DNA of 64,000 nt from assembly GCF_017377735.1 (NCBI RefSeq), contig NZ_JAFVMH010000002.1, positions 124,001 through 188,000 on the forward strand. The letters are read 5' to 3'. Under the pieces are notes generated by a model. The model saw only the letters and a list, made by a program, of their open reading frames with translations. It searched no databases and had not been told where the DNA came from. A program made the translations under genes and the position numbers. Position 1 is the first letter of the stretch; the number at the start of each line of letters is the position of its first letter. This document shows, one piece after another, positions 1-8,469 of this stretch. This DNA is from Acetobacter garciniae (lineage in GTDB: Bacteria; Pseudomonadota; Alphaproteobacteria; Acetobacterales; Acetobacteraceae).

Positions 1-1
1 A

Positions 2-739
2 GCAGCGGCCCAGGGCCTGCTGGCGGGTGTGAATGCGGCGCGCCGGGCGGGGGGGCAGGCCCCTGTCAGCCTCGACCGGGGCAAGGCCTATATGGGTGTC
101 ATGGTCGATGACCTGACCACCCAGGGGGTCAGTGAGCCCTACCGCATGTTTACCTCGCGCGCGGAATACCGGCTGGTCCTGCGCGCCGATAATGCGGATA
201 TGCGCCTGACCGGCATTGGCCTGGACTGGGGCTGCGTAGGCCCCGCCCGGCGCGATCTGTACGAGCACGATGTGCAGGCCATAGCCCAGGTGCAACAGCA
301 GGCGGAAGCGCAAAGCTGGCAGCCGCAGGAACTGGCCCATGCGGGCATGAAGGTAGCCCAGGACGGCCGCCGCCGCAGCCTGCTGGATATTCTGGGCTAC
401 GGGGTGGAAGAGACCGTTCTGTCGCAGTTGGCGCCGTGGTTCCTGAACGTGCCCGAACGGGTGCGCCGCCATATTACGACCGAAGCACGCTATAGCGGCT
501 ACCTGACCCGCCAGCGGCGCGAAATACGCCAACTGGAAGCCGAGACGGATATCCGTTTCCCCGCAGGGCTGGATTTTGGCGCCATAGGCGGGCTGAGTTC
601 GGAAATGAAAGAACGACTCGACGCCGCACGCCCGGACAGTTTCAGCGCCGCCCAGCGTATTCCGGGCATGACGCCCTCTGCCCTCATGGCGCTTCTGGCG
701 TATCTGCGTAAAGGGCAGGCCCATGCTGATGTTGCCTGA
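2..739 (+). CDS. mnmG: tRNA uridine-5-carboxymethylaminomethyl synthesis enzyme MnmG (GidA), C-terminal part
   Basis: This is the 3' end of mnmG; the gene starts left of the window, and the frame is already open at base 2 (reading AAAQGLLAGVNAAR). MnmG, with MnmE, modifies the wobble uridine of certain tRNAs using FAD, NADH and methylenetetrahydrofolate. About 245 residues are visible. The run YRMFTSRAEYRLVLRADNAD near the start is a hallmark of the family, and the helical C-terminal domain that contacts MnmE and tRNA follows. The stop overlaps the start of rsmG, as in many bacteria where gidA and gidB sit next to parAB near the origin. A start at base 29 (GTG) would be artificial, because the conserved sequence continues upstream of it. 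Confidence 0.95.
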   Translation, partial: AAAQGLLAGVNAARRAGGQAPVSLDRGKAYMGVMVDDLTTQGVSEPYRMFTSRAEYRLVLRADNADMRLTGIGLDWGCVGPARRDLYEHDVQAIAQVQQQAEAQSWQPQELAHAGMKVAQDGRRRSLLDILGYGVEETVLSQLAPWFLNVPERVRRHITTEARYSGYLTRQRREIRQLEAETDIRFPAGLDFGAIGGLSSEMKERLDAARPDSFSAAQRIPGMTPSALMALLAYLRKGQAHADVA

Positions 740-1325
740 AGGCATGGATGTTTCACGTGAAACACAGGACCGGCTGGATATTTTTGCCGCCCTTCTGCGC
801 AAATGGAATACGCGCATCAACCTGGTCTCGCCCCGCGACATGGACAAGCTGTGGGAACGGCATATTCTGGATAGCCTGCAACTGCTTCCTTTGATACAAG
901 GTCGCGAACGGTTTATCGATATGGGATCGGGCGGCGGATTCCCCGGTGTGGTCGTGGGGATTGCCGCGGGCATTCCCGGCACGCTGATCGAGGCGGACCA
1001 GCGCAAGGCAGCCTTTCTGCGTGAAGCCGCGCGGCTGACAGGGGCCAGCCTTACGGTCGTTTCCGCCAGGTTGGAACAGGTTGATGTGCAACCCGCCCCG
1101 CTGGTTACAGCCCGTGCGCTGGCCCCCTTGGGCAAGCTGCTGGAATGGGCGCACCCGCTTCTGGCCCCCGGCGGCGTTGCGGTGTTTCTAAAAGGCCAGC
1201 AGGCGGATAAGGAAATCCGGGACGCCGAACGGTCCTGGAACATGGATATACGCACCCGCCCCAGCCTGACGACCGGGGATGGTGTTGTTCTGGAAGTGAG
1301 TAATTTTCATCGTGTCCAAGGCTGA
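723..1325 (+). CDS. rsmG: 16S rRNA (guanine-527-N7)-methyltransferase RsmG
   Basis: RsmG (GidB) methylates N7 of G527 in 16S rRNA using S-adenosylmethionine; loss of it gives low-level streptomycin resistance in other bacteria. The 200-residue product has the usual length. The SAM-binding loop [12 protein letters not shown] lies at residues 64-75, and [20 protein letters not shown] at 33-52 is typical of the family. I chose ATG 723 because AAGGG at 711-715 sits seven bases upstream; ATG 729 and ATG 744 are alternatives. The gene overlaps mnmG by 17 bases and parA by 14. A perfect parS site is embedded in codons near the start, so residues 9-14 (DVSRET) are partly dictated by a DNA-binding site. 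Confidence 0.95.
   Translation: MLMLPEGMDVSRETQDRLDIFAALLRKWNTRINLVSPRDMDKLWERHILDSLQLLPLIQGRERFIDMGSGGGFPGVVVGIAAGIPGTLIEADQRKAAFLREAARLTGASLTVVSARLEQVDVQPAPLVTARALAPLGKLLEWAHPLLAPGGVAVFLKGQQADKEIRDAERSWNMDIRTRPSLTTGDGVVLEVSNFHRVQG
749..764. promoter_or_regulatory. parS: parS centromere-like site inside rsmG
   Basis: The 16-base sequence TGTTTCACGTGAAACA is a perfect palindrome and equals the classical parS consensus bound by ParB. It lies in the 5' end of rsmG, about 1.3 kb upstream of parB. ParB spreads from such sites and, with ParA, separates replicated origins. I saw no second perfect copy in the window. Confidence 0.95.
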
Positions 1326-2103
1326 ACAGAACGCGCAAAAATGCCGTATCCTTGCCGTTGCCAACCAGAAGGGTGGTGTGGGCAAGACGACAACAGCCAT
1401 CAACCTGGCTGCGGCCCTGGCGGCTGAAGGTGCAAAGGTGGTGCTGGTCGACCTGGACCCGCAAGGTAATGCCTCCACCGGGGTCAGTGTGCAGAACAAC
1501 GCGCGCCAAAGTGGGACCTATGCGCTGCTCATGCACGAAAAGACAGCGCAGGACCTGCTCCAGCCGACCGAGGTGGATAATCTGCACGTCATTGCGGCCA
1601 ATACCGAACTGGTGGGGGCGGAGATCGAACTGGTCGATGCCGATGGCCGCGAAACCCGCCTGCGCGATGCGCTGGCCCCGCTGAGGGCTGTGGCCGACTA
1701 TATCATCGTAGACTGCCCGCCCAGCCTGGGGCTGCTCACGCTCAACGCCCTTGTGGCGGCAGACGGCGTTCTGGCACCCTTGCAGTGCGAGTTTTTCGCG
1801 CTCGAAGGGCTGGGCCATCTGGTCAAGACCATCGGCAGTGTGACGAAAAGCCTCAATCCCACCCTGGCCATGGCGGGGATCGTGCTGACCATGTACGACA
1901 AGCGGAACAACCTGTCCGAACTGGTGGCGGCCGATGCGCGCAGCTTCTTCCGTGGCGATGTGCTTGAAACCGTCATCCCCCGCAATATTCGCATTTCCGA
2001 GGCGCAGAGCTACGGCCAGCCGGTCACGGTATACGACCCCCGGGCCAGCGGGGCTGCGGCCTATCAGGCGCTGGCCGCCGAAGTCATGAGGAGAACAGCA
2101 TGA
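1312..2103 (+). CDS. parA: chromosome partitioning ATPase ParA (Soj)
   Basis: ParA is a deviant Walker ATPase that dimerises on ATP, binds the nucleoid non-specifically and is released by ParB-parS, moving origins apart. The 263-residue protein shows the deviant Walker A loop KGGVGKTTT at residues 20-28, a switch I region around [10 protein letters not shown], and the Walker B strand [14 protein letters not shown]. The start is GTG at 1312, inside the end of rsmG, and fits the family length. The stop overlaps the parB start as ATGA, so the two are probably translationally coupled. Confidence 0.95.
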   Translation: MSKAEQNAQKCRILAVANQKGGVGKTTTAINLAAALAAEGAKVVLVDLDPQGNASTGVSVQNNARQSGTYALLMHEKTAQDLLQPTEVDNLHVIAANTELVGAEIELVDADGRETRLRDALAPLRAVADYIIVDCPPSLGLLTLNALVAADGVLAPLQCEFFALEGLGHLVKTIGSVTKSLNPTLAMAGIVLTMYDKRNNLSELVAADARSFFRGDVLETVIPRNIRISEAQSYGQPVTVYDPRASGAAAYQALAAEVMRRTA

Positions 2104-3020
2104 GTTCATCCGCCCGCAAGAATGCCACCCGCCCCAGGCTGGGCCGGGGGCTTGCCGCCCTGCTGGGGGATGCCGCAGTGTCTTCGGCACCCGCTGCCAC
2201 CCCTTCGCCCACGCAGGGCCATGGTGCGGGTGGTGCGGGTTCCACCCTTCCGATCGAAGCCTTGGTGCCCGGTCCTTTCCAGCCCCGTCAGGACATGGCG
2301 CCCGACGCGCTGGAGGAACTGGCTGAATCCATACGCCAGCGCGGTATTCTCCAGCCCATATTGGTGCGGCCCGACCCGGAAACACCGGGGCAGTATCAGA
2401 TCATTGCAGGGGAACGGCGGTGGCGTGCGGCGCAACTGGCGCAGTGCCATACCGTGCCGGTCCATGTGCGTGACCTGTCCGAAGCCGACGCCATGGCGGC
2501 GGCCCTGGTCGAAAACCTCCAGCGCGCAGACCTGAACCCGATTGAAGAGGCCGAAGGCTTCAACCGCCTGCTGGAGGACTACAACCTCACGCAGGAGGAA
2601 CTGGCCAAAGCCATTGGCAAGTCACGTCCCCATGTGGCCAACATGCTCAGGCTGCTGCGCCTGCCTGCCTCTGTCCGGGCGGAGGTGAAAAAGGGCGCAT
2701 TATCCGCAGGCCATGCGCGGGCGCTGCTTTCCCATCCGGACCCGATTTCGGCCGCGGTCGAGGTGCTGCTGAAGGGGCTGTCCGTCCGGCAGACGGAAGC
2801 CCTTGTGCAAAAGGCGACCGAACAGCAAGGCACGCAACCTGCGCCGCCCGCGAAAAAATCCAGACAGGACCCGGAAATAGCCGCCCTGGAGCGCGATCTG
2901 GGCGACAGGCTGGGCCTGCGCGTGGCCGTGCGTTTCGACGGCCGCAAGGGTGGCTCGCTTGAAATTCACTATAAAAGCCTGGACCAGCTCGACGCTGTCC
3001 TGGCCTTGCTGAAATCCTGA
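2100..3020 (+). CDS. parB: chromosome partitioning protein ParB (Spo0J), CTP-dependent clamp
   Basis: ParB binds parS, hydrolyses CTP and slides along DNA as a clamp. The 306-residue product has an Ala/Pro-rich N-terminus, then the ParB/Srx CTP-binding domain with GERRWRA at residues 104-110 and [14 protein letters not shown] at 138-151. A helix-turn-helix at about 164-185 recognises parS, and a C-terminal dimerisation domain ends in [10 protein letters not shown]. The start overlaps the parA stop by four bases (ATGA). The cognate site lies at 749-764. Everything expected of a chromosomal ParB is present. Confidence 0.95.
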   Translation: MSSSARKNATRPRLGRGLAALLGDAAVSSAPAATPSPTQGHGAGGAGSTLPIEALVPGPFQPRQDMAPDALEELAESIRQRGILQPILVRPDPETPGQYQIIAGERRWRAAQLAQCHTVPVHVRDLSEADAMAAALVENLQRADLNPIEEAEGFNRLLEDYNLTQEELAKAIGKSRPHVANMLRLLRLPASVRAEVKKGALSAGHARALLSHPDPISAAVEVLLKGLSVRQTEALVQKATEQQGTQPAPPAKKSRQDPEIAALERDLGDRLGLRVAVRFDGRKGGSLEIHYKSLDQLDAVLALLKS

Positions 3021-3376
3021 CGGGCAAGGCAAGAGCTATACTCGGTCGCCTTTGAACACGTCCCGAGGCGATGGGCATTCCGTTACCCCCACAGATGACG
3101 GATTGCCCTGACCCGCCCTCGAACTTTCCGAAAGGGGTCAGCGGCCGCCGGTCGAGGGGCGTGTATTTTTCTCTTTCTTTCTCATCAGCCGCCTCTTTCC
3201 GTCTTCCGGTTCGCTGAGACATCCTTCCCTACGGGCAGGAAAATGGGCGCTGCCAGAGGCTATGGGCCCTATGGCGATCCATTTGCCTGGAAATGTTTGC
3301 GGAACATGGATTTTCGGGCTTGTGTCCTGTTTTAACCGGTGTTAAAACGCCCCCACTTCAGCCGTTAAGGCTGTAA
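3021..3376. other. gene-free stretch with several inverted repeats, between parB and tRNA-Lys
   Basis: I see no convincing coding sequence here. The region is rich in potential stems. GGGCATTCCGT and ACGGATTGCCC pair with one mismatch at about 3070-3107, CGCCCTCGA pairs with the later TCGAGGGGCG, and CTTTCCGAAAG forms a small hairpin inside. A perfect stem-loop of GTTTTAAC, CGGT, GTTAAAAC lies at 3329-3348, and CAGCC-GTTAA-GGCTG at 3359-3373 abuts the tRNA gene. A structured non-coding RNA is possible, but I cannot assign it to a known family. Confidence 0.5.
3329..3348. other. perfect 8-bp stem-loop upstream of tRNA-Lys
   Basis: GTTTTAAC and GTTAAAAC are perfect inverted repeats around a CGGT loop. 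There is no T-tract after it, so an intrinsic terminator is unlikely. It could be a protein-binding site or part of a structured RNA. Confidence 0.5.
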
Positions 3377-3452
<76 letters not shown>

Positions 3453-3675
3453 GATTTCCCTTTCACATAATAATCTGGTGTTGGTCCCGGCCTTTGGGGT
3501 CGGGCGGGATGCATTATCCCTATCTGCCGATCGGCAGACACTATCAAAAACATGAGCAGGGCGTGGCTTTTGCCCTCGAATGCAGGTTTTACGCCGCTGA
3601 TAAGCAGGCTTTGCCCTTTACGGAGCGGCCGGGCTGATGGACACTCCCTGGGCGCATTCCAGTGGAGGGGCTTTC

Positions 3676-4119
3676 ATGCGTCGGTGGGTGTTTCTGTTTA
3701 CGGGTTGGGGCGGTCTGGTGCTGGCGTGCACCCTGGCGGGTCAGGTCTTGCCGCATCCAGCCATGGCGGAGGATGCGCCTTATGCGAGCGATCTGTCCCA
3801 CATGCCGCAATATGCCCCGGCCTACCACGCCATGATGCAACTGCCCGACTGGGCACGGAGCGGTGCGGCAGTTTCGGCCCCTGTGGGCAGCATAACCCTG
3901 GCGGGACATGCCTATATTGTGGGGCATTTGTGCAAACCGCATGACTGCGCTGACAACCAGATGGAAGTCATTTTTTCGCGCGACGGCAAGGGGGCGTGGG
4001 GGTTGTTGACCTACAAGTCCGGCCGAACCCTGTATCAGATGCCGTTTGGCAGTCCCGATGACGTCATTCTGGCCGCACTTCATGCCTCATACCGGGCCAA
4101 TAACCCCGACAGCCCCTGA
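3676..4119 (+). CDS. Ivy-family inhibitor of C-type lysozyme, periplasmic
   Basis: The 147-residue product has a signal peptide (hydrophobic stretch FLFTGWGGLVLACTLAG, cleavage probably after AMA near residue 31). It carries CKPHDC at residues 86-91, the disulfide-bridged loop by which Ivy plugs the active site of C-type lysozymes. The following VIFSRDGKGAWGLL also fits the family. ATG 3676 is chosen because GGAGGGG lies eight bases upstream and a signal peptide follows directly; an upstream in-frame ATG at 3637 would add 13 unlikely residues. The gene stands alone after tRNA-Lys. In other bacteria Ivy protects peptidoglycan from host lysozyme or from the cell's own lytic transglycosylases; which applies here is unknown. 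Confidence 0.85.
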   Translation: MRRWVFLFTGWGGLVLACTLAGQVLPHPAMAEDAPYASDLSHMPQYAPAYHAMMQLPDWARSGAAVSAPVGSITLAGHAYIVGHLCKPHDCADNQMEVIFSRDGKGAWGLLTYKSGRTLYQMPFGSPDDVILAALHASYRANNPDSP

Positions 4120-4268
4120 ACGCGGTCCATCCGGCATTATGTGTTTTGGAAAATGACCACGGGGAATAATGGGTTTGCCTTGCTGGTGCCGGCAGGTTTG
4201 TGCGCAGGTGCGTTTTCGAACCGGGCTGGTGTCTCGAAAAAACGCGGCAGGGTGCCTATATAAAAACC

Positions 4269-4676
4269 ATGACAGTAAGGCAGGGTGATCTTTTCGCGCC
4301 AGAACCTGGCAAGGTCGTTGTTCCGGCGGATCTGTGGGACAGGCTGGCCCGATCGGCGTTCCGGAGCAAGTTTTCGCTCGATCAGGCGGACAGGGCCTAT
4401 CTGCGCCAGAAGGGGCTGGACACCGTCATGGAGCATGGGCGGGATTTCATTGCCCGCAGGCTGGCTCCCGCCCAGCCGGCGCGGGATGGGCGGCAAACGC
4501 CGTGGAAAGGCCATCCGATTTTCGTGGCGCAGCATGCCACGGGCACGTGCTGCCGGTCCTGCCTGCAAAAATGGCATGGCCTGCCCAAAGGGCGTGCGCT
4601 TGATCCTGCGGAACAGCAGCAGGTGCTTGCGGCACTGGCCGAGTGGCTGAGGCGCGAATTACGTAAACATCCGTAG
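4269..4676 (+). CDS. DUF4186 family protein
   Basis: The 135-residue protein carries the conserved signature of the DUF4186 family: GHPIFVAQHAT at residues 81-91, TCCRSC at 93-98 and KWHGLPKGR at 101-109. The Cys/His pattern suggests a metal-binding site, but the biochemical role is not known. It is cytoplasmic, with no signal peptide or membrane segment. ATG 4269 is preferred because the conserved N-terminus starts there; the frame is open upstream to 4200. It is followed by a copy of the intergenic hairpin repeat. Confidence 0.75.
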   Translation: MTVRQGDLFAPEPGKVVVPADLWDRLARSAFRSKFSLDQADRAYLRQKGLDTVMEHGRDFIARRLAPAQPARDGRQTPWKGHPIFVAQHATGTCCRSCLQKWHGLPKGRALDPAEQQQVLAALAEWLRRELRKHP

Positions 4677-4771
4677 AAGATTATTTTTAAAAATATAAAG
4701 CTAAATAGCAGGATTTTTTACCTGCTCAGGGACTGTCTCAAAATCTGTTCCCCGATATATCGCATCAATAG

Positions 4772-4854
4772 ATAAAAGTTTTTGGTGAAGCTTTTTTCAA
4801 AAAGCTTCAAGGAACGTCACCTTTTTGAAAAAAGGCGACACCCAAAAGCTTTTA
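4772..4854. repeat. intergenic hairpin repeat, copy 1
   Basis: This is an 83-base element with an outer inverted repeat (AAAAGTTTTTGGTG at the left, CACCCAAAAGCTTTT at the right). It encloses two hairpins: GAAGCTTTTTT against CAAAAAGCTTC, and CACCTTTTTG against AAAAAAGG. It lies between two convergent genes, DUF4186 and the UbiM-type gene. Related copies occur at 37821, 54730, 57034 (inverted) and 61851 (half). Runs of T follow each stem on both strands, so a bidirectional terminator is plausible. Confidence 0.85.
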
Positions 4855-4873
4855 TCATTTCCCCTCTGATTGG

Positions 4874-6088
4874 TCAGGACGCCGGGGCCTGACGGTCCAT
4901 CAGCAGAGATGTCACGGCTTTCTTGAACGGTGCGAAGCGGTCCGCCAGTTGCAGCCCGACCTGGCGCAACTGGCGGAAAGGCGGTCCGTCATGGGTGTAA
5001 AGGGTTGCAATGCCGTTCGTGCCCGCAAAAAGCGGGGCCGTGGCAAGACGGTGCTGGCGCTCAAAGCGGCGGAGTGCAGCGGCGTTCCCGGCGTCACCCC
5101 CTTGGGCGATGGCGGCTCTTACGGCCTGGACCAGTGTTTCCTGCCCTTTCAGGCCAAGGTTGAAGCCATGCGCCGTAATGGGGTGCATGCCCACCGCGGC
5201 GTCCCCCACCAGGGCCATGCGCCGCGCCGTGAAGCGATGTGCGTAAACACCCTTGAGCGGATAGAAATGCCGCGTGCTGACCAGGCGCATCGCCCCCAGC
5301 CGGTTGCCCACGCGCTGCATGACCTCGGCATTGAAAGCCGCCCGCGGCATGGCGGCCAGACGGCGGATGTCGTCATGCGGCAGGGTCAGCACCAGCGAGG
5401 ACGCCATGCCGTTGACGGGCAGGAGGGCGATGGTCTGCCCTTCATCGAACCATTGCAGGGCCACATTATGGTGGGGCGACTCATGCGCCATGCGGCACAC
5501 CAGGATGGAGCGGTCGAAATCGTGAATGATCGCTCCTATGCCCGCCCGCTGCCGTGTGGGGGAAAAGCGGCCATCTGCTGCAACCACCAGTGCGGCGTTG
5601 ATCTGCCCGCCCGAATGGTGGACAGCGGCGAAATCCTGCCCCTGCCGTATGGTCGCAACTTCGGTCTGCGGAAGCAGGGTAATGCCAGGATGGTCGAGGG
5701 CCGCGGAAAACAGTGCCCGGCGGATATGGTGGTTGGACACCAGCCACCCCAGCGCGTCCACACCATGGCCCTGCGTGTCGAACCGCAGGGGATGGCGGAA
5801 ATTCCCCGTCTCGATCCGGGCTTCCTTCAAGGGGCAGATCACGGCGGGGGGAATATGCTCCCACGCCCCGGCTTCCTTGAGCAGACGGACGGAATGATGC
5901 GTCAGGGCAATTTCACGCCCGTCAAAACGGGGTTCTTCCCACACGCTGGCCGGGGCGCGTTCCAGCACGCTTACGCGCAGGCCCGCCTGGGCCATGCTCA
6001 GTGCGGTAGCCAGCCCTACGGGGCCGCCGCCGATAACGGCGACATCTGTCCGGGTGGGGGCGTGTGCGGCGGCGTGGGAGACGGGCAT
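4874..6088 (-). CDS. FAD-dependent hydroxylase of the UbiH/UbiF/UbiM type (ubiquinone biosynthesis)
   Basis: This family hydroxylates the aromatic ring of ubiquinone precursors using FAD, NAD(P)H and oxygen. The 404-residue protein has the dinucleotide-binding GGGPVG at residues 20-25, then DGREIALTH at 56-64, and the second FAD motif ALVGDAAVGMHPITAHGFNLGL near residue 290. The DGREIALTH stretch and overall length are close to what I recall for UbiM, but UbiH, UbiF and UbiI share the fold, so the ring position attacked is uncertain. It lies six bases behind the nitroreductase gene, on the same strand, and probably ends the his transcript. The start gives a short Ala-rich leader before the FAD fold. 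Confidence 0.7.
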   Translation of the reverse strand: MPVSHAAAHAPTRTDVAVIGGGPVGLATALSMAQAGLRVSVLERAPASVWEEPRFDGREIALTHHSVRLLKEAGAWEHIPPAVICPLKEARIETGNFRHPLRFDTQGHGVDALGWLVSNHHIRRALFSAALDHPGITLLPQTEVATIRQGQDFAAVHHSGGQINAALVVAADGRFSPTRQRAGIGAIIHDFDRSILVCRMAHESPHHNVALQWFDEGQTIALLPVNGMASSLVLTLPHDDIRRLAAMPRAAFNAEVMQRVGNRLGAMRLVSTRHFYPLKGVYAHRFTARRMALVGDAAVGMHPITAHGFNLGLKGQETLVQAVRAAIAQGGDAGNAAALRRFERQHRLATAPLFAGTNGIATLYTHDGPPFRQLRQVGLQLADRFAPFKKAVTSLLMDRQAPAS

Positions 6089-6094
6089 GGCGGT

Positions 6095-6694
6095 TCAGTC
6101 CTTGTCCGCGCTGAAGGTGACGGGCGCACCCTGCCAGCGGGCGCTGAATGCCGCAGGGTCGGGGCGCGCTGGTGCGGGGTGGGGGTTATCGGGGGTGCCG
6201 ACAAAAATGAAACCCGCCAGCCGGTGGGGGGCGGCAAGCCCCAGTTCGGTGGCAAGCACGGGGTCCTGCGTTACGGGGCCTGACACCCATATGCCGCCAA
6301 AGCCCAGCGCGTGCAGCGCGTTGAGGATATTCATGGCCCCCGCGGCCACGGCCATTTCCTGTTCCCAGAGCGGTATCTTATGGCCCACGCGCAGGTGCAT
6401 GCCCAAAGCGATGGTCATGGGCATGGTGGCAAAACGCGTCCGGCGCTTGGTCAGGTTGAATTCAGGCGTCTGCGGGTCGAGGCGGAGCATGCTGTCCACG
6501 ACTTTCTGCGCGAACAGGGGGCGGGCTTCGCCTTCGATCACAATATAGCGCCACGGCCGCAGGCGACCGTGATCGGGTGCGCGCAGGGCTGCGGCCAGAA
6601 TCTGCTCAAGCTGTGCGGCCGACGGGGCGGGGTCCGCCAGCCGGTCGGTCGAGGCGCGGGAGAGCAGAACGTCCATCGGTGTTGCGGCGGTCAT
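6095..6694 (-). CDS. nitroreductase family protein, YdjA-like
   Basis: This is a small FMN-dependent oxidoreductase of the nitroreductase fold. The roughly 199-residue product begins with a DVLLSRASTDRLADPAPS-type N-terminus. It contains the APDHGRLRPWRY segment that lines the FMN site in YdjA-like proteins, and NALHALGFGGIWVSGP in the C-terminal half. Physiological substrates of YdjA-like enzymes are poorly known. ATG 6694 is preferred; ATG 6712 would add six residues. The gene is six bases from the following hydroxylase and 129 bases from the HIT gene, with a GC-rich hairpin between. Confidence 0.8.
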   Translation of the reverse strand: MTAATPMDVLLSRASTDRLADPAPSAAQLEQILAAALRAPDHGRLRPWRYIVIEGEARPLFAQKVVDSMLRLDPQTPEFNLTKRRTRFATMPMTIALGMHLRVGHKIPLWEQEMAVAAGAMNILNALHALGFGGIWVSGPVTQDPVLATELGLAAPHRLAGFIFVGTPDNPHPAPARPDPAAFSARWQGAPVTFSADKD

Positions 6695-6776
6695 GCGAAA
6701 GGTCCTCTGCAACCGGCTTTTGCCTGTATGGCCTGGGGCCAGGGGGCGTGCTTTGGTGCGTGCCTGACCGGGCTTA

Positions 6777-6794
6777 CCACGGGGCGGCCCGTGG
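6777..6794. terminator. GC-rich hairpin between the HIT gene and the nitroreductase gene
   Basis: CCACGGG and CCCGTGG form a perfect 7-bp stem around GCGG. It lies downstream of the his/HIT cluster on the minus strand. No T-tract follows, so it may only attenuate transcription rather than end it. Confidence 0.35.
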
Positions 6795-6823
6795 GGCCTA
6801 CCCCTAGGGCACGCCCGGTAGGG

Positions 6824-7198
6824 TCAGTGCGCGAAGATCGGCAGCACCTTGCCACCAAGCAGATGCAGGTGGAAATGCGGCACTTCCTGCCCGCTATTGG
6901 GCCCTGCATTGGTTATAAGCCTGTAGCCGCCCTCTTCAAGCCCCTGTTCGCGGGCAATCTCGCCGGCTGCGCGCATGACACCGGCAATTTCCTCGGCCGG
7001 GGCAGTGGCACTGAAATCCATGAAGGAGACGTATGGGTTTTTGGGAATGATCAGGATATGGACCGGAGCCTTGGGCGCGATATCGTGAAAGGCCAGGACC
7101 CATTCGTTCTCGAACACCTTTTTGCAGGGAATTTCGCCGCGCAGGATCTTCGCAAAAATATTCTGCGGATCGTAGGGGCCTTTTCCGTTCACGGCCAT
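6824..7198 (-). CDS. histidine triad (HIT) nucleotide-binding protein, HINT-like
   Basis: HINT proteins hydrolyse adenosine phosphoramidates and similar nucleotide conjugates. The 124-residue protein has the HIT motif HFHLHLL at residues 108-114, and the typical N-terminal IFAKILRGEIPCKKVFE and PVHILIIPKNPYVS stretches. ATG 7198 is selected because the family N-terminus follows and hisE ends four bases upstream; the open frame continues upstream only through hisE in another frame. HIT genes often sit directly behind hisE in alphaproteobacteria, as here. Confidence 0.93.
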   Translation of the reverse strand: MAVNGKGPYDPQNIFAKILRGEIPCKKVFENEWVLAFHDIAPKAPVHILIIPKNPYVSFMDFSATAPAEEIAGVMRAAGEIAREQGLEEGGYRLITNAGPNSGQEVPHFHLHLLGGKVLPIFAH

Positions 7199-7202
7199 GG
7201 GC

Positions 7203-7673
7203 TCATCCTTTCCTTGCCGGGGTGGAACTGGTGCGTGATGCTTTTTCGGCAATGCCGCTCGTGCCTTCGCGGCGGCGCAGTTCGGCCCAGACCTCATCCG
7301 GGGTGACGCCTGCATCCACCCACAGGACAATCAGGTGGTAGAGCACGTCCGCACTTTCGGCCACGAACATGTCGTGCCGTCCCGCTACGGCCTCAATCAG
7401 GCATTCGACGGCTTCTTCACCGAATTTCTGGGCAATCTTGTAGGTGCCGCGCGACAGCAGCCGGGCCGAATGGCTGACCGTGGGGTCCGTGTCCTTGCGT
7501 TCCTGCACCACCGTATACAGTCGGTCCAGCACCGCACTGCTGGCCTGCGGAATGACGGCGTGGGCCGTCTCACCCACGCTGGCGGTGGCGGCCTTGTCCT
7601 TCTTGGGCTTGACGGCCTTGGCGGGCTTGGGCGGGGCTTTGCTTTCAGCCTTGGAGGGAGCTTTTTTGATCAT
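7203..7673 (-). CDS. hisE: phosphoribosyl-ATP pyrophosphatase HisE
   Basis: HisE catalyses the second step of histidine synthesis, splitting pyrophosphate from phosphoribosyl-ATP. The catalytic all-alpha domain starts near [17 protein letters not shown] and contains [13 protein letters not shown] and [12 protein letters not shown] with the Glu/Asp metal ligands. The protein is about 156 residues, longer than the usual 90-110, because a Lys/Ala/Pro-rich extension of some 45 residues ([19 protein letters not shown] and onward) precedes the domain. ATG 7673 is the only sensible start in that frame. hisF ends 25 bases upstream and the HIT gene follows after four bases. Confidence 0.93.
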   Translation of the reverse strand: MIKKAPSKAESKAPPKPAKAVKPKKDKAATASVGETAHAVIPQASSAVLDRLYTVVQERKDTDPTVSHSARLLSRGTYKIAQKFGEEAVECLIEAVAGRHDMFVAESADVLYHLIVLWVDAGVTPDEVWAELRRREGTSGIAEKASRTSSTPARKG

Positions 7674-7698
7674 GGTGGCGGACAGACCTGCACAGGAG

Positions 7699-8469
7699 CT
7701 AGAAAGGAGGGGGCGACGGGCGGACAGGCAGGCCCGCATCGGCCAAGGCTGTCTTGACCTGCGCGACCGTGAACTGGCCGAAATGGAAAACGCTTGCGGC
7801 AAGCAGGCCGGTTGCACCTGCCTGCGCACCGTCCACAAAATGTTCGAGTGCCCCCACCCCGCCCGAGGCGACAATAGGCAGGCGCACGGCCCCGGTAGCC
7901 GCGCGCAGCAGGTCGAGGTCGAAGCCCGAGCGCGTGCCGTCACGGTCCATGGAGGTCAGCAGGATTTCACCAGCGCCGCGCTCGGCCACTTCGCGGCACC
8001 AGTCTATGGCGTCACGCCCGGTGGCGGCGCGCCCACCCTGGGTGAACACTTCCCACTTGCCGGGTCCGGTCTGGCGGGCGTCAACCGCTACCACCACGCA
8101 CTGGCTGCCGAACTTGCGGGCCGCTTCGTTCACAAGGTCCGGGCGGGCGACGGCGGCGGAATTCATGGCGCATTTATCCGCCCCCGCCAGCAGCAGGCGC
8201 CGCATGTCCCCCGTGCTGCGCACGCCCCCGCCCACGGTCAGGGGCAGAAAGATCTTTTCGGCCGTGCGGCTTACCACATCGAAAATCGTGTCGCGGTTTT
8301 CATGGCTGGCGGTAATGTCGAGAAAGGTCAGTTCATCCGCACCGGCCGCGTCATACACCGCCGCCTGTTCGACCGGGTCGCCCGCATCGCGCAGGGAGAC
8401 GAAGTTGACCCCTTTGACAACCCGCCCGTTCTTGACATCCAGGCAGGGGATGACGCGCAGCTTCAGCAT
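7699..8469 (-). CDS. hisF: imidazole glycerol phosphate synthase cyclase subunit HisF
   Basis: HisF is the (beta/alpha)8 barrel that takes ammonia from HisH and converts PRFAR to imidazole glycerol phosphate and AICAR. The 256-residue product has the catalytic Asp of PCLDVKNG at position 11 and the second Asp in VVVAVDARQ. Phosphate loops LTVGGGVRS and [10 protein letters not shown] are in their usual places. Start ATG overlaps the hisA stop by seven bases. The partner hisH lies three genes upstream, separated by the GNAT gene and hisA. Confidence 0.97.
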   Translation of the reverse strand: MLKLRVIPCLDVKNGRVVKGVNFVSLRDAGDPVEQAAVYDAAGADELTFLDITASHENRDTIFDVVSRTAEKIFLPLTVGGGVRSTGDMRRLLLAGADKCAMNSAAVARPDLVNEAARKFGSQCVVVAVDARQTGPGKWEVFTQGGRAATGRDAIDWCREVAERGAGEILLTSMDRDGTRSGFDLDLLRAATGAVRLPIVASGGVGALEHFVDGAQAGATGLLAASVFHFGQFTVAQVKTALADAGLPVRPSPPPF

